Assembly: GCA_964580465.1 (NCBI GenBank)
Contig: CAZOKJ010000011.1
Span: forward strand, 1-64,000
DNA length: 64,000 bases
Direction: 5' to 3'
Source of the DNA: Taishania sp964580465
GTDB taxonomy: Bacteria; Bacteroidota; Bacteroidia; Flavobacteriales_D; Crocinitomicaceae
How positions within the stretch are numbered: the stretch's first letter is position 1; each line of letters begins with the position of its first letter. Made by a program: the position numbers and the translations under genes. Positions 52,509-60,924 of the stretch are shown piece by piece. The notes under the pieces are model-generated. The model saw only the letters and a list, made by a program, of their open reading frames with translations, was not told the DNA's origin and made no database searches.

Positions 52509-53386
52509 TGAGAACGAGGATACGATTTATTATTAATCCGATTTCTGGAGTAGGAAAGAAGGGGATTTTGCCTGAGTTAATTGAACAGTACATTGATAGT
52601 GAGCGATTTGATTATGATATTGTCTTTAGTGAATACCGTAAGCATGCTCAGGAATTAGCTATTCAATCAACTAAAGAAGGAATTGACATTGTTTGTGCTG
52701 TTGGAGGCGATGGTTCTGTTCACGAAGTGGGTACCGCTTTAATAGGTACTCCCACTAAATTAGCAATCATTCCTACTGGCTCTGGCAATGGATTAGCTCG
52801 TCATTTGGGAATTCCTCTAAGCATTGAAAAGGCAATTCAAAACATCAATGAGATGAATGTCATTCAAATGGATACTGTTTTAGTAAATGACACGCCGTTT
52901 TTAAATGCTGGAGGCTATGGTTTTGATGCGTTAATTGCTAAAAAGTTTGACGAGGGCAAGAAAAGAGGATTTTTTACTTACATTAAATTAGTTGCTCAAG
53001 AATTTTTTAAATACAATCCAGTGAACGTTACGGTTGACGTGAATGGAAAAGTAAAGAAAATGCCTGTCATTTTATGTTCCATTGCCAATGCTTCTGAATT
53101 TGGAAATGGTTTTTGTATTTCCCCAAAATCAGATGTTACAGATGGAAAAATTGAGTTGTTTTTATTGAAGCCTTTTAAAATTTGGGCTTTGCCTAAATTA
53201 GCGATTCAATTTTTTAGAAGACGCTCACATCACTCTCGTTTTGCAGAAGTTATTAGCTTTCAAAAAGCAAAAATAAAATTATCAAAAAGCATAGCTCACT
53301 ACGATGGAGAACCTTTTAATGTTAGCAAAGATTTAACGGTAGAAGTTGTTCCAAAAAGTTTACATATATTAGCAGGAAAAAAATAG
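52508..53386 (+). CDS. Diacylglycerol kinase / YegS-like lipid kinase
   Basis: A 292-residue lipid kinase from ATG 52508. The nucleotide site is GGDGSVHEV (about 66-74), the signature GSGNGLARHLGIP follows, and the C-terminal beta-sandwich has ITLG-like FCISPKSDVTDGKIELFLL. It belongs to the DagK_cat family with DgkB/YegS. The start codon shares one base with the stop of the LtaS-like gene. Recycling the diacylglycerol made by that enzyme into phosphatidic acid is the simplest role, inferred from context; sphingoid bases are an alternative substrate. Confidence 0.88.
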   Translation: MRTRIRFIINPISGVGKKGILPELIEQYIDSERFDYDIVFSEYRKHAQELAIQSTKEGIDIVCAVGGDGSVHEVGTALIGTPTKLAIIPTGSGNGLARHLGIPLSIEKAIQNINEMNVIQMDTVLVNDTPFLNAGGYGFDALIAKKFDEGKKRGFFTYIKLVAQEFFKYNPVNVTVDVNGKVKKMPVILCSIANASEFGNGFCISPKSDVTDGKIELFLLKPFKIWALPKLAIQFFRRRSHHSRFAEVISFQKAKIKLSKSIAHYDGEPFNVSKDLTVEVVPKSLHILAGKK

Positions 53387-53388
53387 GT

Positions 53389-53841
53389 ATGGGATTTATT
53401 TCGACAGATTTAGAAACGATTATACGAAGTTTAGACAAATTAAGTGCTACTACGCAACCTCAATGGGGGGCAATGAACGCACAACGCATGGTTGAACACT
53501 TGACTGAAGGTTTACAAATGTCCATAGGAATTGGAGAATATCAATTATTGATTCCAGAAGATAAAATCGATAAAATGAAAGCTATTCTTGCTTCCGATGA
53601 ACCAATGCCTCGTGGTTTTAAAGTACCTTTCGCTCCTGAAAAATATGAGTTGCGAAATGAGGAATTGGAATTAGCTGTTGACGAATTAATTGAAAACTGG
53701 TTGGCCTTCGAAGAATATTACGAAGAGAACCCTACAAAAGAACATTTGCATCCTTATTATGGAATGTTAGATAAAAACGGTTGGTTGCGCATACATGAGA
53801 AACATTTTACGCACCACTTTGAGCAGTTCGGTTTGCTCTAA
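53389..53841 (+). CDS. DinB/DUF1569-like protein
   Basis: A 150-residue helical protein. WGAMNAQRMVEHLTEGL and the C-terminal HEKHFTHHFEQFGLL show the spaced histidines of DinB-like metal-binding helical bundles (DUF1569 type). No enzymatic function is assigned to these. It starts 2 bases after the lipid kinase, so it belongs to the gmhA transcription unit. Confidence 0.7.
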   Translation: MGFISTDLETIIRSLDKLSATTQPQWGAMNAQRMVEHLTEGLQMSIGIGEYQLLIPEDKIDKMKAILASDEPMPRGFKVPFAPEKYELRNEELELAVDELIENWLAFEEYYEENPTKEHLHPYYGMLDKNGWLRIHEKHFTHHFEQFGLL

Positions 53842-53875
53842 AATAAATGAATAAATAACACTAAAAAAGACAAAA

Positions 53876-54469
53876 ATGGATATTAATTCACTAATAAACA
53901 GTGATTTGGGAAGTCAAATTATTGGTGAGCTTAGTAAAAAAACAGGAGTTTCTTTAAAAGAAACATCTTCGGTAGTAAAAGAAGCTGCTCCTGCAATGAT
54001 TGAAAAAATTAAAGCAAATGCCTTTTCGGAACAAGGTGCAAGCGCTTTGATGAATGCTTTATCCAAACACGATGGATCTGTACTAGAAAATATCTCTGAA
54101 TTTTTAGGTGGAAGTGCTTCAAAAGATGGAAGCAAAATTTTAGGTCATGTATTTGGTGACCAAATAAAAGCGTTTGAATCTGGTATTAGCAAGAAAACAG
54201 GCGTCGGTGCAGGAAATGTTTCTTCAATTTTAACATTGTTGGCTCCAATTGTTATGGGCTATATCGGGAAACAAAGCAAAGGAAAAGCTTCTTCGGGTAT
54301 GGATTTAGGAGGGATTCTAGGAGGCATGCTAAGCGGTGGGAAAGGTGGAGGTGTTTTGTCTTCTATCTTAGAACAAGCTACAGGTGCCGCAGGTACTGGA
54401 AAATCTAAATCAAAAGGAGGTTTGGGTGATTTACTGGGTGGATTAGGTAGTTTATTCGGTAAAAAATAA
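53876..54469 (+). CDS. DUF937 family protein
   Basis: A 197-residue protein with two helical DUF937 repeats (about 5-60 with SQIIGELSKKTGVS, and 75-130 with FESGISKKTGV), a short hydrophobic helix (ILTLLAPIVMGYIG) and a Gly/Lys/Ser-rich tail (LGGMLSGGKGGGV and onward). The family includes E. coli YidB, of unknown function. It is 34 bases downstream of the DinB-like gene. Confidence 0.85.
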   Translation: MDINSLINSDLGSQIIGELSKKTGVSLKETSSVVKEAAPAMIEKIKANAFSEQGASALMNALSKHDGSVLENISEFLGGSASKDGSKILGHVFGDQIKAFESGISKKTGVGAGNVSSILTLLAPIVMGYIGKQSKGKASSGMDLGGILGGMLSGGKGGGVLSSILEQATGAAGTGKSKSKGGLGDLLGGLGSLFGKK

Positions 54470-54494
54470 TAATTAAGCATAAAACTAAAAAGAC

Positions 54495-55181
54495 ATGAAA
54501 GAGAAAAAGATTTTTGAAGCAACAGAAGAAGCTAAAGGGAAAGCTAAACAATTGCGTATGTTTGCATTGTTGGCATGGTTCGTTGCAATTGGTTTAGAAG
54601 TTTTCGCTATTTTAAAATTGATCACAAATGAAACATTGATGTGGTTAATCATCGTAATTGTTGCAATTCTAGCATTATCAATTACTGGTTCACTTCTTTG
54701 GAAAAAGGCTAATCGTTGGAATCCTGCTTCTGAAAAAGATAAAGCGCGCTTTTTCATTCAAAATCAATTAGGTGCTCTTATTGCTGCAATTGCTTTCTTG
54801 CCTTTGTTGATTCTTATTTTAACCAACAAGAATTTAGACGGTAAAACAAAAGGAATTGCCGGTGCGGTTGCAGGTGTAGCATTGTTAGTAGCAACAATCG
54901 TTGGTATTGATTTTAATCCTCCATCAGTAGAAAAATACACGGAACAAATCAACGCTCAAACAACTGAAGTTACTGATTTGACAAATGGAGTTGACCTAGT
55001 GTATTGGACACCTTCAGGAAATAAATTACACATTTTTGACGATTGTCAACACATCAAAAACAGTACGGTTTCCAACGGAACAGTTAAACAAGCATGGGAA
55101 GCAAGAGGTATTGACAATAATGAAGTTTGCAAAACATGTGCTAATAGAGCTGAAAAGCAAAAAACAAATTTAGAAGAGTAA
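54495..55181 (+). CDS. Membrane protein with C-terminal Cys/His cluster
   Basis: A 228-residue protein with four hydrophobic segments at about 18-38, 44-66, 88-108 and 113-135. It then has a soluble tail of about 90 residues with a cluster resembling a small metal-binding module: YWTPSGNKLHIFDDCQHI, then NEVCKTC and a final basic helix. The pattern H-x3-D-C-x-H ... C-x2-C is like Ada-type or excalibur-type ligand sets. No known family is recognised. It is last in the gmhA unit, with its terminator 20 bases downstream. Confidence 0.72.
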   Translation: MKEKKIFEATEEAKGKAKQLRMFALLAWFVAIGLEVFAILKLITNETLMWLIIVIVAILALSITGSLLWKKANRWNPASEKDKARFFIQNQLGALIAAIAFLPLLILILTNKNLDGKTKGIAGAVAGVALLVATIVGIDFNPPSVEKYTEQINAQTTEVTDLTNGVDLVYWTPSGNKLHIFDDCQHIKNSTVSNGTVKQAWEARGIDNNEVCKTCANRAEKQKTNLEE

Positions 55182-55197
55182 ATATTTTTTTTCACTA

Positions 55198-55222
55198 AAA
55201 AGCCATCCTTTGGGTGGCTTTT
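55198..55222. terminator. Bidirectional terminator between convergent genes
   Basis: AAAAGCCATCC and GGGTGGCTTTT pair (one T-G wobble) around a TTT loop. It overlaps the stop codon of the minus-strand DUF2490 gene. Confidence 0.8.
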
Positions 55223-55967
55223 ATTTTGCTAACGAATTTTCAACCACTGTTTTTTCCTTCTTCTTAGGAATACTATAAGCTAAATTGACAACAACATTGT
55301 GATCATGCAAATGCTTGAAAGGTAATTTAAGAATGTATAAATATCCAAATTCAATGGTAAATTGTTGAGGCAATTTGAAACTAAATTCAAGGCCCAATCT
55401 GTTGTCATGAAGTAGTTTGTTGACAGGAACACCTGCAACATTTAATCTTAATTCTTCATGGAAATTCATTTTGACAAAATTAGCCAAAGTAAAACTTAAA
55501 CCAACTTTAGGATTGATTCTGAGAATTGTATTTTGATCATCAAAAACTCGAATGTCAAAGGAATTAGCATTTATGAAGTCAATTTTTGGAGCAATTTTGT
55601 ATTTTAATTTAACGACGCCACTGAATCGAAATTCTGGTGTTGATGGCTTGGATTCGTCTGATTGTTTTCTGATTTTAGGAGTGTTTAAGTAAAATCCAAA
55701 AGGGGATAATCCAAAAGTAACAGATGATTTATGATTGTAATTCACCCAAAAACGAAGTGCTGAAAGGTAAGGTTTATCTATTAAATTGTAATTGTCAAAG
55801 CCGCTTTGCCTTCTGTAATTCAATTCTGTGTCAAAGGTAAATTTATTTTTTACTGGTGCGGTAATTACAGCTTTTAAACGCAGGTTTAAATCATGTTCTT
55901 CCTGTGCAAAAGGTAAATTGATGGTTGTTAAAAAGGTTAAAAATAAAAAATGTAACTTATTCTTCAT
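55221..55967 (-). CDS. DUF2490 outer-membrane protein
   Basis: A 248-residue protein with a signal peptide (to about LPFAQ). A small beta-barrel follows, with repeated aromatic, alternating strands (KFTFDTELNYRRQ, ALRFWVNYNHKSSVTFGL, FTIEFGYLYIL). DUF2490 proteins are predicted outer-membrane barrels of unknown role. It has its own unit. Confidence 0.82.
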   Translation of the reverse strand: MKNKLHFLFLTFLTTINLPFAQEEHDLNLRLKAVITAPVKNKFTFDTELNYRRQSGFDNYNLIDKPYLSALRFWVNYNHKSSVTFGLSPFGFYLNTPKIRKQSDESKPSTPEFRFSGVVKLKYKIAPKIDFINANSFDIRVFDDQNTILRINPKVGLSFTLANFVKMNFHEELRLNVAGVPVNKLLHDNRLGLEFSFKLPQQFTIEFGYLYILKLPFKHLHDHNVVVNLAYSIPKKKEKTVVENSLAK

Positions 55968-56004
55968 TCGTTTTTTTTTACAAATGTATTAGTTAAAAAT
56001 AAAT

Positions 56005-56033
56005 AAGAGGTACTCTTAGCAAGAATACCTCTT
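56005..56033 (-). terminator. Terminator of the thioredoxin unit
   Basis: AAGAGGTA and TACCTCTT with an inner TCTT/AAGA extension make an almost continuous hairpin with loop AGC. It follows the stop of the minus-strand rhodanese-thioredoxin gene. Confidence 0.75.
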
Positions 56034-56064
56034 CATTTTTGTAAAGTAATAATAGGTTACACTA

Positions 56065-56784
56065 TCATTTATTTGTTTTTAGTTGTTCTCGAATGGTATT
56101 TTCATCAACCAATCCGAGCTGGTTCCATACTTCTTTACCGTTTTTATATAATTTCAATGTTGGCAATCCTGTAACTTGTAAACTTGCTGCCAATTGTGGA
56201 TGCTCATCTGTATTGATACGTACAAGTTCCATTACTTCTTTAGAATCTTCTGCAATTTTCATCAAATAAGGTTCCATTTTTTTACAAGGAGAACACCAAT
56301 CTGCGTAAAAATCAACTAAAATTAATTTATCAGATTGAATCATTGCTTTGTAGTCATCCATTGACAATGATTTTTTCTTGTTAGCAGAAATTTCTGGCAT
56401 GTTTTCACCTCTCCAATGCAACATTCCACCAGTAAGTTCATACACATGTTCAAAGCCCATTTTTCTCAATTCATAAGCTGCTGAAGCACTTCTGTTTCCA
56501 CTTAAACAATAAACAAGTACAGGTTCTGTTTTTGACAATTTCTCAACATTATCAAAAAACGAAGGATCATTCCAGTTAATGTTTGTGGCGTTTTCAATAT
56601 GTCCATCTTCAAATTCTTCAGGAGTACGAACGTCAATCAACTGAGTATTTTTAGCTTGTTCTATTAATTGTTGAAACTCTTTTGGATTCAAGTTGGTTTT
56701 CTCAGGTAAATCACCTGATGCAGTGTTTGAGCTACAAGAATAAGCTGTAAACACCAATGCTAACATCCAGAAAATACTACGCAT
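56065..56784 (-). CDS. Rhodanese-thioredoxin fusion lipoprotein
   Basis: A 239-residue lipoprotein (lipobox TAYSC, Cys 17) with two complete domains. The rhodanese domain (about 30-130) has LIDVRTPEEFEDGHI and the catalytic Cys 93 in VYCLSGNRSA. The thioredoxin domain (about 138-239) has the ADWCSPCKK active site (Cys 164 and 167) and the cis-proline in TGLPTL. Located in the periplasm, it may couple sulfane-sulfur transfer to dithiol reduction, but no substrate is known. trxA lies 3 bases upstream, so both are made together. Confidence 0.9.
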   Translation of the reverse strand: MRSIFWMLALVFTAYSCSSNTASGDLPEKTNLNPKEFQQLIEQAKNTQLIDVRTPEEFEDGHIENATNINWNDPSFFDNVEKLSKTEPVLVYCLSGNRSASAAYELRKMGFEHVYELTGGMLHWRGENMPEISANKKKSLSMDDYKAMIQSDKLILVDFYADWCSPCKKMEPYLMKIAEDSKEVMELVRINTDEHPQLAASLQVTGLPTLKLYKNGKEVWNQLGLVDENTIREQLKTNK

Positions 56785-56787
56785 AAA

Positions 56788-57081
56788 TTATTTGTTTTCG
56801 TTAATTAATCGTTCTAATTCATTGGCAGGAAAAACACCTGATTGTCTCCATTTAAGCTCCCCATTTTTAAAAATCATTAGAGTTGGAACCCCACGAATTT
56901 GAAAATGTTGCGCAACTTGTGGGTTTTTATCCACATCAATTTTAATAATAGCGGCTGATTCGCCAACTCTTCCTTTTAAATCTTCTAAAATTGGCCCCAT
57001 CATTTTACAAGGCCCACACCATTCAGCTGAAAAATCAACTAAAACGGGTTTGTCTTGATTAATTATTTCTTGAAATGTCAT
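56788..57081 (-). CDS. trxA: Thioredoxin
   Basis: A 97-residue cytoplasmic thioredoxin with the classical AEWCGPCKM active site (Cys 22 and 25) and cis-proline in RGVPTLM. It reduces ribonucleotide reductase, methionine sulfoxide reductase and other targets. No signal peptide, unlike the fused copy downstream. Confidence 0.94.
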   Translation of the reverse strand: MTFQEIINQDKPVLVDFSAEWCGPCKMMGPILEDLKGRVGESAAIIKIDVDKNPQVAQHFQIRGVPTLMIFKNGELKWRQSGVFPANELERLINENK

Positions 57082-57101
57082 TTTTTTTTCATTTTATGGT
57101 A

Positions 57102-57109
57102 CAAAATTA
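57102..57109 (-). promoter_or_regulatory. -7 box of the trxA unit
   Basis: TAATTTTG on the minus strand, about 20 bases before the trxA ATG. A TTG lies 23 bases further upstream. Confidence 0.5.
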
Positions 57110-57154
57110 ATGCAACAGATTAGAAGAGTCAGCAACAAAAGTTACATAGCAACA

Positions 57155-57802
57155 TTATTCAGTAAAAGCATACATGACAATATTGGCTCCCATTTGCAAT
57201 GCTTGTTTTCTTTTTTCAGCTGAATCGTTGTGTACTTCTGGATCCTCCCATCCATCTCCTAAGTCTGTTTCGTGTGTATAGAGTAAAATAACTTTGCCAT
57301 TTTCAATGATGCCAAATGCTTGTGGTGGTTTATTATCATGTTCATGAATTTTAGGCAAACCATTGAACTTGAATTTTTTAGTAAAAATAGGATGGTTGTA
57401 TGGCAATTCTACTAATTGTTTGTTTGGAAAAACTTTCTTGATTTCTGTTCGAATAAATTGATCCATACCATAGTTGTCGTCAATGTGTAAAAAACCGCCA
57501 CCTAACAAATAATTTCTTAAATTTTCTGCTTCTTGTGAGGAAAAAACAACGTTTCCATGTCCTGTCATGTGTACAAAGGGATAGCGAAATAAATCTGCGC
57601 TTCCAACGTCAACATAAGGTACTTCAGGCGAAATGTTCATGTTTAATTGTTCATTGCAAAATTTTGCAAGATTCGGAACAGAAGTAGGATTGGCGTAATA
57701 ATCACCACCGCCATTGTATTTTATCACGGCAAATTGATAAGCGTATTGTGCGTTTCCAATGAAAACGATGATTAAAAAAACGAATAAAAGACGAATTTTC
57801 AT
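57155..57802 (-). CDS. DUF4159 family secreted protein
   Basis: A 215-residue protein with a signal peptide (to about FIGNAQ). It matches DUF4159, which has a GATase-like fold: MTGHGNVVFSSQEAENLR, GGGFLHIDDNYG and LLYTHETDLGDGWE. It may bind carbohydrate or act in surface assembly, but no function has been shown. Its ATG overlaps the rsmE stop by 4 bases. Confidence 0.85.
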   Translation of the reverse strand: MKIRLLFVFLIIVFIGNAQYAYQFAVIKYNGGGDYYANPTSVPNLAKFCNEQLNMNISPEVPYVDVGSADLFRYPFVHMTGHGNVVFSSQEAENLRNYLLGGGFLHIDDNYGMDQFIRTEIKKVFPNKQLVELPYNHPIFTKKFKFNGLPKIHEHDNKPPQAFGIIENGKVILLYTHETDLGDGWEDPEVHNDSAEKRKQALQMGANIVMYAFTE

Positions 57803-58494
57803 GTTTCAATTTTCATTAATGCTTGCATGCAAGCGTATAAACCTGCTGTTTCTGTTCGCAAACGATTTTCACCCAAGGTAATTGCACGATACCCATTGTT
57901 AACAGCATTTTCATATTCTTGTAAGGTAAAATCTCCTTCTGGTCCAATTAAAATTGGGCTTTTAAAATCAAAATCTGATAGTAAATGAAATTTTTCCCCT
58001 TCGTAACAATGAGCCATGTATCCATTTGGATGTTGTTTTACAAAGTCATCTACTTTGGTTAAGTCATTGATTTTGGGTAAAAACAAACGCTTGGATTGTT
58101 TCATCGCACTTATGGCAATGTTTTCAAATCGTTCCAATTTTATTGCTTTACGCTCAGAATTTTTACTCAATAAAAAAGTGATTTCTGTAATTCCGAGTTC
58201 AGTTGATTTTTCCACAAACCATTCCATGCGTTCATTCATCTTTGTTGGACAAATAGCAATGTGAATCGAGTAGGATGGAGGTGTTTGCTCTGTAATAGCA
58301 ACAAGTTCAACCAAACAATGTTTTTGGTGAGCATTTAAAATAGTTGCTGTAGCTTGCAAACCACGACCATTTAAAAGGCCTATTTCATCTCCTTCTTTTA
58401 GGCGCAACACTTTGACGATGTGGCGTGATTCCGTTTCATCCAATTCGAATTGCTTTGTAGTAGCATCTATGCGAGAGTCAAAAAATAAATGCAT
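57799..58494 (-). CDS. rsmE: 16S rRNA (uracil-1498-N3)-methyltransferase
   Basis: A SPOUT methyltransferase modifying U1498 of 16S rRNA. The 231-residue length fits. The N-terminal PUA-like domain (SRHIVKVLRLKEGD) is followed by the knotted domain with ILIGPEGDFTLQE and the C-terminal LGENRLRTETA motif that binds SAM. It is in an operon with holA (1-base gap) and DUF4159. Confidence 0.95.
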   Translation of the reverse strand: MHLFFDSRIDATTKQFELDETESRHIVKVLRLKEGDEIGLLNGRGLQATATILNAHQKHCLVELVAITEQTPPSYSIHIAICPTKMNERMEWFVEKSTELGITEITFLLSKNSERKAIKLERFENIAISAMKQSKRLFLPKINDLTKVDDFVKQHPNGYMAHCYEGEKFHLLSDFDFKSPILIGPEGDFTLQEYENAVNNGYRAITLGENRLRTETAGLYACMQALMKIET

Positions 58495-58495
58495 A

Positions 58496-59494
58496 TTAAT
58501 TCATTAATTGGTAAATCATTTCTTTCATTAACTCTCCATCATTGGAACTAGCATTTTCCAATCCTTTTGCTTTTAAGTCATATTCTTGTAACAAAGCAAT
58601 GTTTGCAGCTACTTTTTTTGGATTGTAAATTCTAGACGCACTGATGTATTGACCTACTAAAAATGGAGCAACTCCCAAAGCAGAAGCTAATGCAGCTTGA
58701 GATTTGTCTTTCGAAAAATGAAGTTGCATTAATTTTAAATGAAAGTTGAATAAATTAGAAATAATCGGAATAATAGGACCCATTTTTGGGTTTTTGTCAA
58801 AATAATGAACGATTTTATTCGCTTTTTCGATGTTTCTTTCAGCAAAAGCATTGGTCAACTCAAAGAAATTGTAATCTTTTGAAATACCAATGTTCTCCTC
58901 AATGTGAACATCGTTGATCATTGTTCCTTTTTCAACAAGAATAGAAAGTTTTTCCAACTCATTCACAATGCGACTAATGTCTGTTCCTAAGAATTCAGCA
59001 AGTAAAGTTGCAGCTTTAGGTGAAATGAGGTAACCTTCTGATTTAGCGTAGTTAACAATCCAATCAACAATTTTGTAATCTTTAACTTTATCCGATAAAA
59101 AAGTAACGCCATTTGAACCAATAGCTTTGTACACTTTTTTTCGAGTGTCAAACTTTTTGTGTTTGTAAGCAATGACGAATACCGTTGTTTCTGTTGGATG
59201 ATTGAAATAAGACTCAAGTTCGTCAATGTCTCTAAATTCTTGAGCTTCTTTGATAACAACCAATCGGTGAGTGCCAATTAGCGGATAAGATCTTGCCTCT
59301 GAAATGATGGCACCAGCATCACATTCCTTTCCGTAAACAATGCTTTGATCAAAATCACGACTGCTCTCATCCACAACATTGTCGATAAGAGCATCGGTGA
59401 TTAAGTCAATATAATAAGGTTCCTCTCCATGAAGAAAATAGATCTTCTTGAAGTTTTTTTCCTTGATTTCTTTTATGAGCGCTCTGTGTGGCAT
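58496..59494 (-). CDS. holA: DNA polymerase III delta subunit
   Basis: The clamp-loader subunit that opens the beta clamp. It has 332 residues. The N-terminal FLHGEEPYYIDLI matches the HolA start, domain II has GTDISRIVNELEKLSI, and domain III carries the collar helices. It directly abuts the pepT stop codon, so it is part of the pepT-holA-rsmE-DUF4159 unit. Confidence 0.92.
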   Translation of the reverse strand: MPHRALIKEIKEKNFKKIYFLHGEEPYYIDLITDALIDNVVDESSRDFDQSIVYGKECDAGAIISEARSYPLIGTHRLVVIKEAQEFRDIDELESYFNHPTETTVFVIAYKHKKFDTRKKVYKAIGSNGVTFLSDKVKDYKIVDWIVNYAKSEGYLISPKAATLLAEFLGTDISRIVNELEKLSILVEKGTMINDVHIEENIGISKDYNFFELTNAFAERNIEKANKIVHYFDKNPKMGPIIPIISNLFNFHLKLMQLHFSKDKSQAALASALGVAPFLVGQYISASRIYNPKKVAANIALLQEYDLKAKGLENASSNDGELMKEMIYQLMN

Positions 59495-60742
59495 TTACTC
59501 TTCGTGTCCTTCCCAAATTTTGATTAATTCAATCATGGTTTTTACAGCTTTTTCCATGTCTTGAACACTTACATACTCATGTTTTGAGTGGATAGCCATT
59601 TCACCTGTGAACAAGTTTGGACAAGGCAATCCCATGAAAGATAAACGAGAACCATCAGTACCACCACGAATAATCGATGGGCGTGGTTCAACTCCAGCAC
59701 GTTTCATTGCATCAATGGCATAATCAGTAACAAATGGCACGCTTTGAAGTACTTCCTTCATGTTGCGGTATTGTTCCTTCACTTCAAATGTCATGCTAGC
59801 ACCATTGTGCGGTTCAATAATCATTTGAGCCAATGATTGCAACTCATCTTCAAATTTTGCTAATTTTTCTGTCAAGTGATCGCGGATAATAAAGCTAACA
59901 GTTGTTTCTTCCATGATACCACTGATTTGAACTGGATGCACAAATCCTTGTCTTCCTTCTGTAGTTTCAGGCGACCAGCGATCTGTAGGCAACGCAGCAA
60001 CGAAATCAGACGCTAATTTAATCGCATTAATCATCTTTCCTTTTGCATAACCAGGGTGAGCACTTACACCTTTAAAAGTAACCTTAACGGCATCTGCAGA
60101 AAACGTTTCATCTTCAATAGAACCTAAAACTCCTCCGTCTAAAGTATAACCGTAATCAGCGTTTAATTTTTTAATATCTAAATGGTCAACACCTCTACCA
60201 ACTTCCTCATCTGGAGTAAACAAGATGCGAATTGGTCCGTGTTTAACTTCTGGATGTGTTACAATGTAATTCACAAAATCCATAATGATAGCAATTCCTG
60301 CTTTGTCATCAGCACCTAACAACGTTGTACCGCTTGCTGTGATAATATCGTCACCAATTTTCTCCTTTAAGTAAGGATGCATTTCTGTTGTAATGATTTG
60401 AGTCGGATCATCTGGCAAAACAATAGGTTGGCCAGTATAATTGCGGTGCACAATTGGTTTTACATTTGTCCCTGTAACGTCTGGGGCAGTGTCCATGTGC
60501 GAACAAAAACAAATGGTTGGTGCGTTCTTTTCTGTGTTGCTTGGAATAGTACCAAAAACATATCCCCATTCATCCATTTCAGCATCATTGATGCCTAAGT
60601 TTTTCAATTCCTCAACCAACACTTTTGCTAAATCTTTTTGCTTCATTGTTGAAGGAAAAGTGGTTGAATTTGGATCCGCCGTTGTGTCTATTTTTGCGTA
60701 GCGGATAAAATTCTCTTCTACTTGATGTTTATAATTACTCAT
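59495..60742 (-). CDS. pepT: Peptidase T (tripeptide aminopeptidase)
   Basis: A dinuclear zinc M20B peptidase releasing the N-terminal residue of tripeptides. It has 415 residues. Metal ligands and catalytic residues are visible in CFCSHMDTAPD (His), GADDKAGIAII (bridging Asp), FTPDEEVGRG (catalytic Glu pair), TLDGG (Asp) and IHSKHEYVS (His). A -7-like box TATCTTTG lies at 60767-60760 upstream. Confidence 0.95.
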   Translation of the reverse strand: MSNYKHQVEENFIRYAKIDTTADPNSTTFPSTMKQKDLAKVLVEELKNLGINDAEMDEWGYVFGTIPSNTEKNAPTICFCSHMDTAPDVTGTNVKPIVHRNYTGQPIVLPDDPTQIITTEMHPYLKEKIGDDIITASGTTLLGADDKAGIAIIMDFVNYIVTHPEVKHGPIRILFTPDEEVGRGVDHLDIKKLNADYGYTLDGGVLGSIEDETFSADAVKVTFKGVSAHPGYAKGKMINAIKLASDFVAALPTDRWSPETTEGRQGFVHPVQISGIMEETTVSFIIRDHLTEKLAKFEDELQSLAQMIIEPHNGASMTFEVKEQYRNMKEVLQSVPFVTDYAIDAMKRAGVEPRPSIIRGGTDGSRLSFMGLPCPNLFTGEMAIHSKHEYVSVQDMEKAVKTMIELIKIWEGHEE

Positions 60743-60924
60743 TTCGATTTGATTTGTGTCAAAGATAATGAATTTTTATTCGCTAAAATGATAGGGTGAG
60801 AATAAATATCAACAAATTTTCAAAAAATTGGTATGGTTTTGGATAGTTTATTTGTAGAATTGCACAAAAAGATTCGTTTTTACAAAAAAAATGAATAGTT
60901 TTAACTTAAATAAGTGTACTAAAA

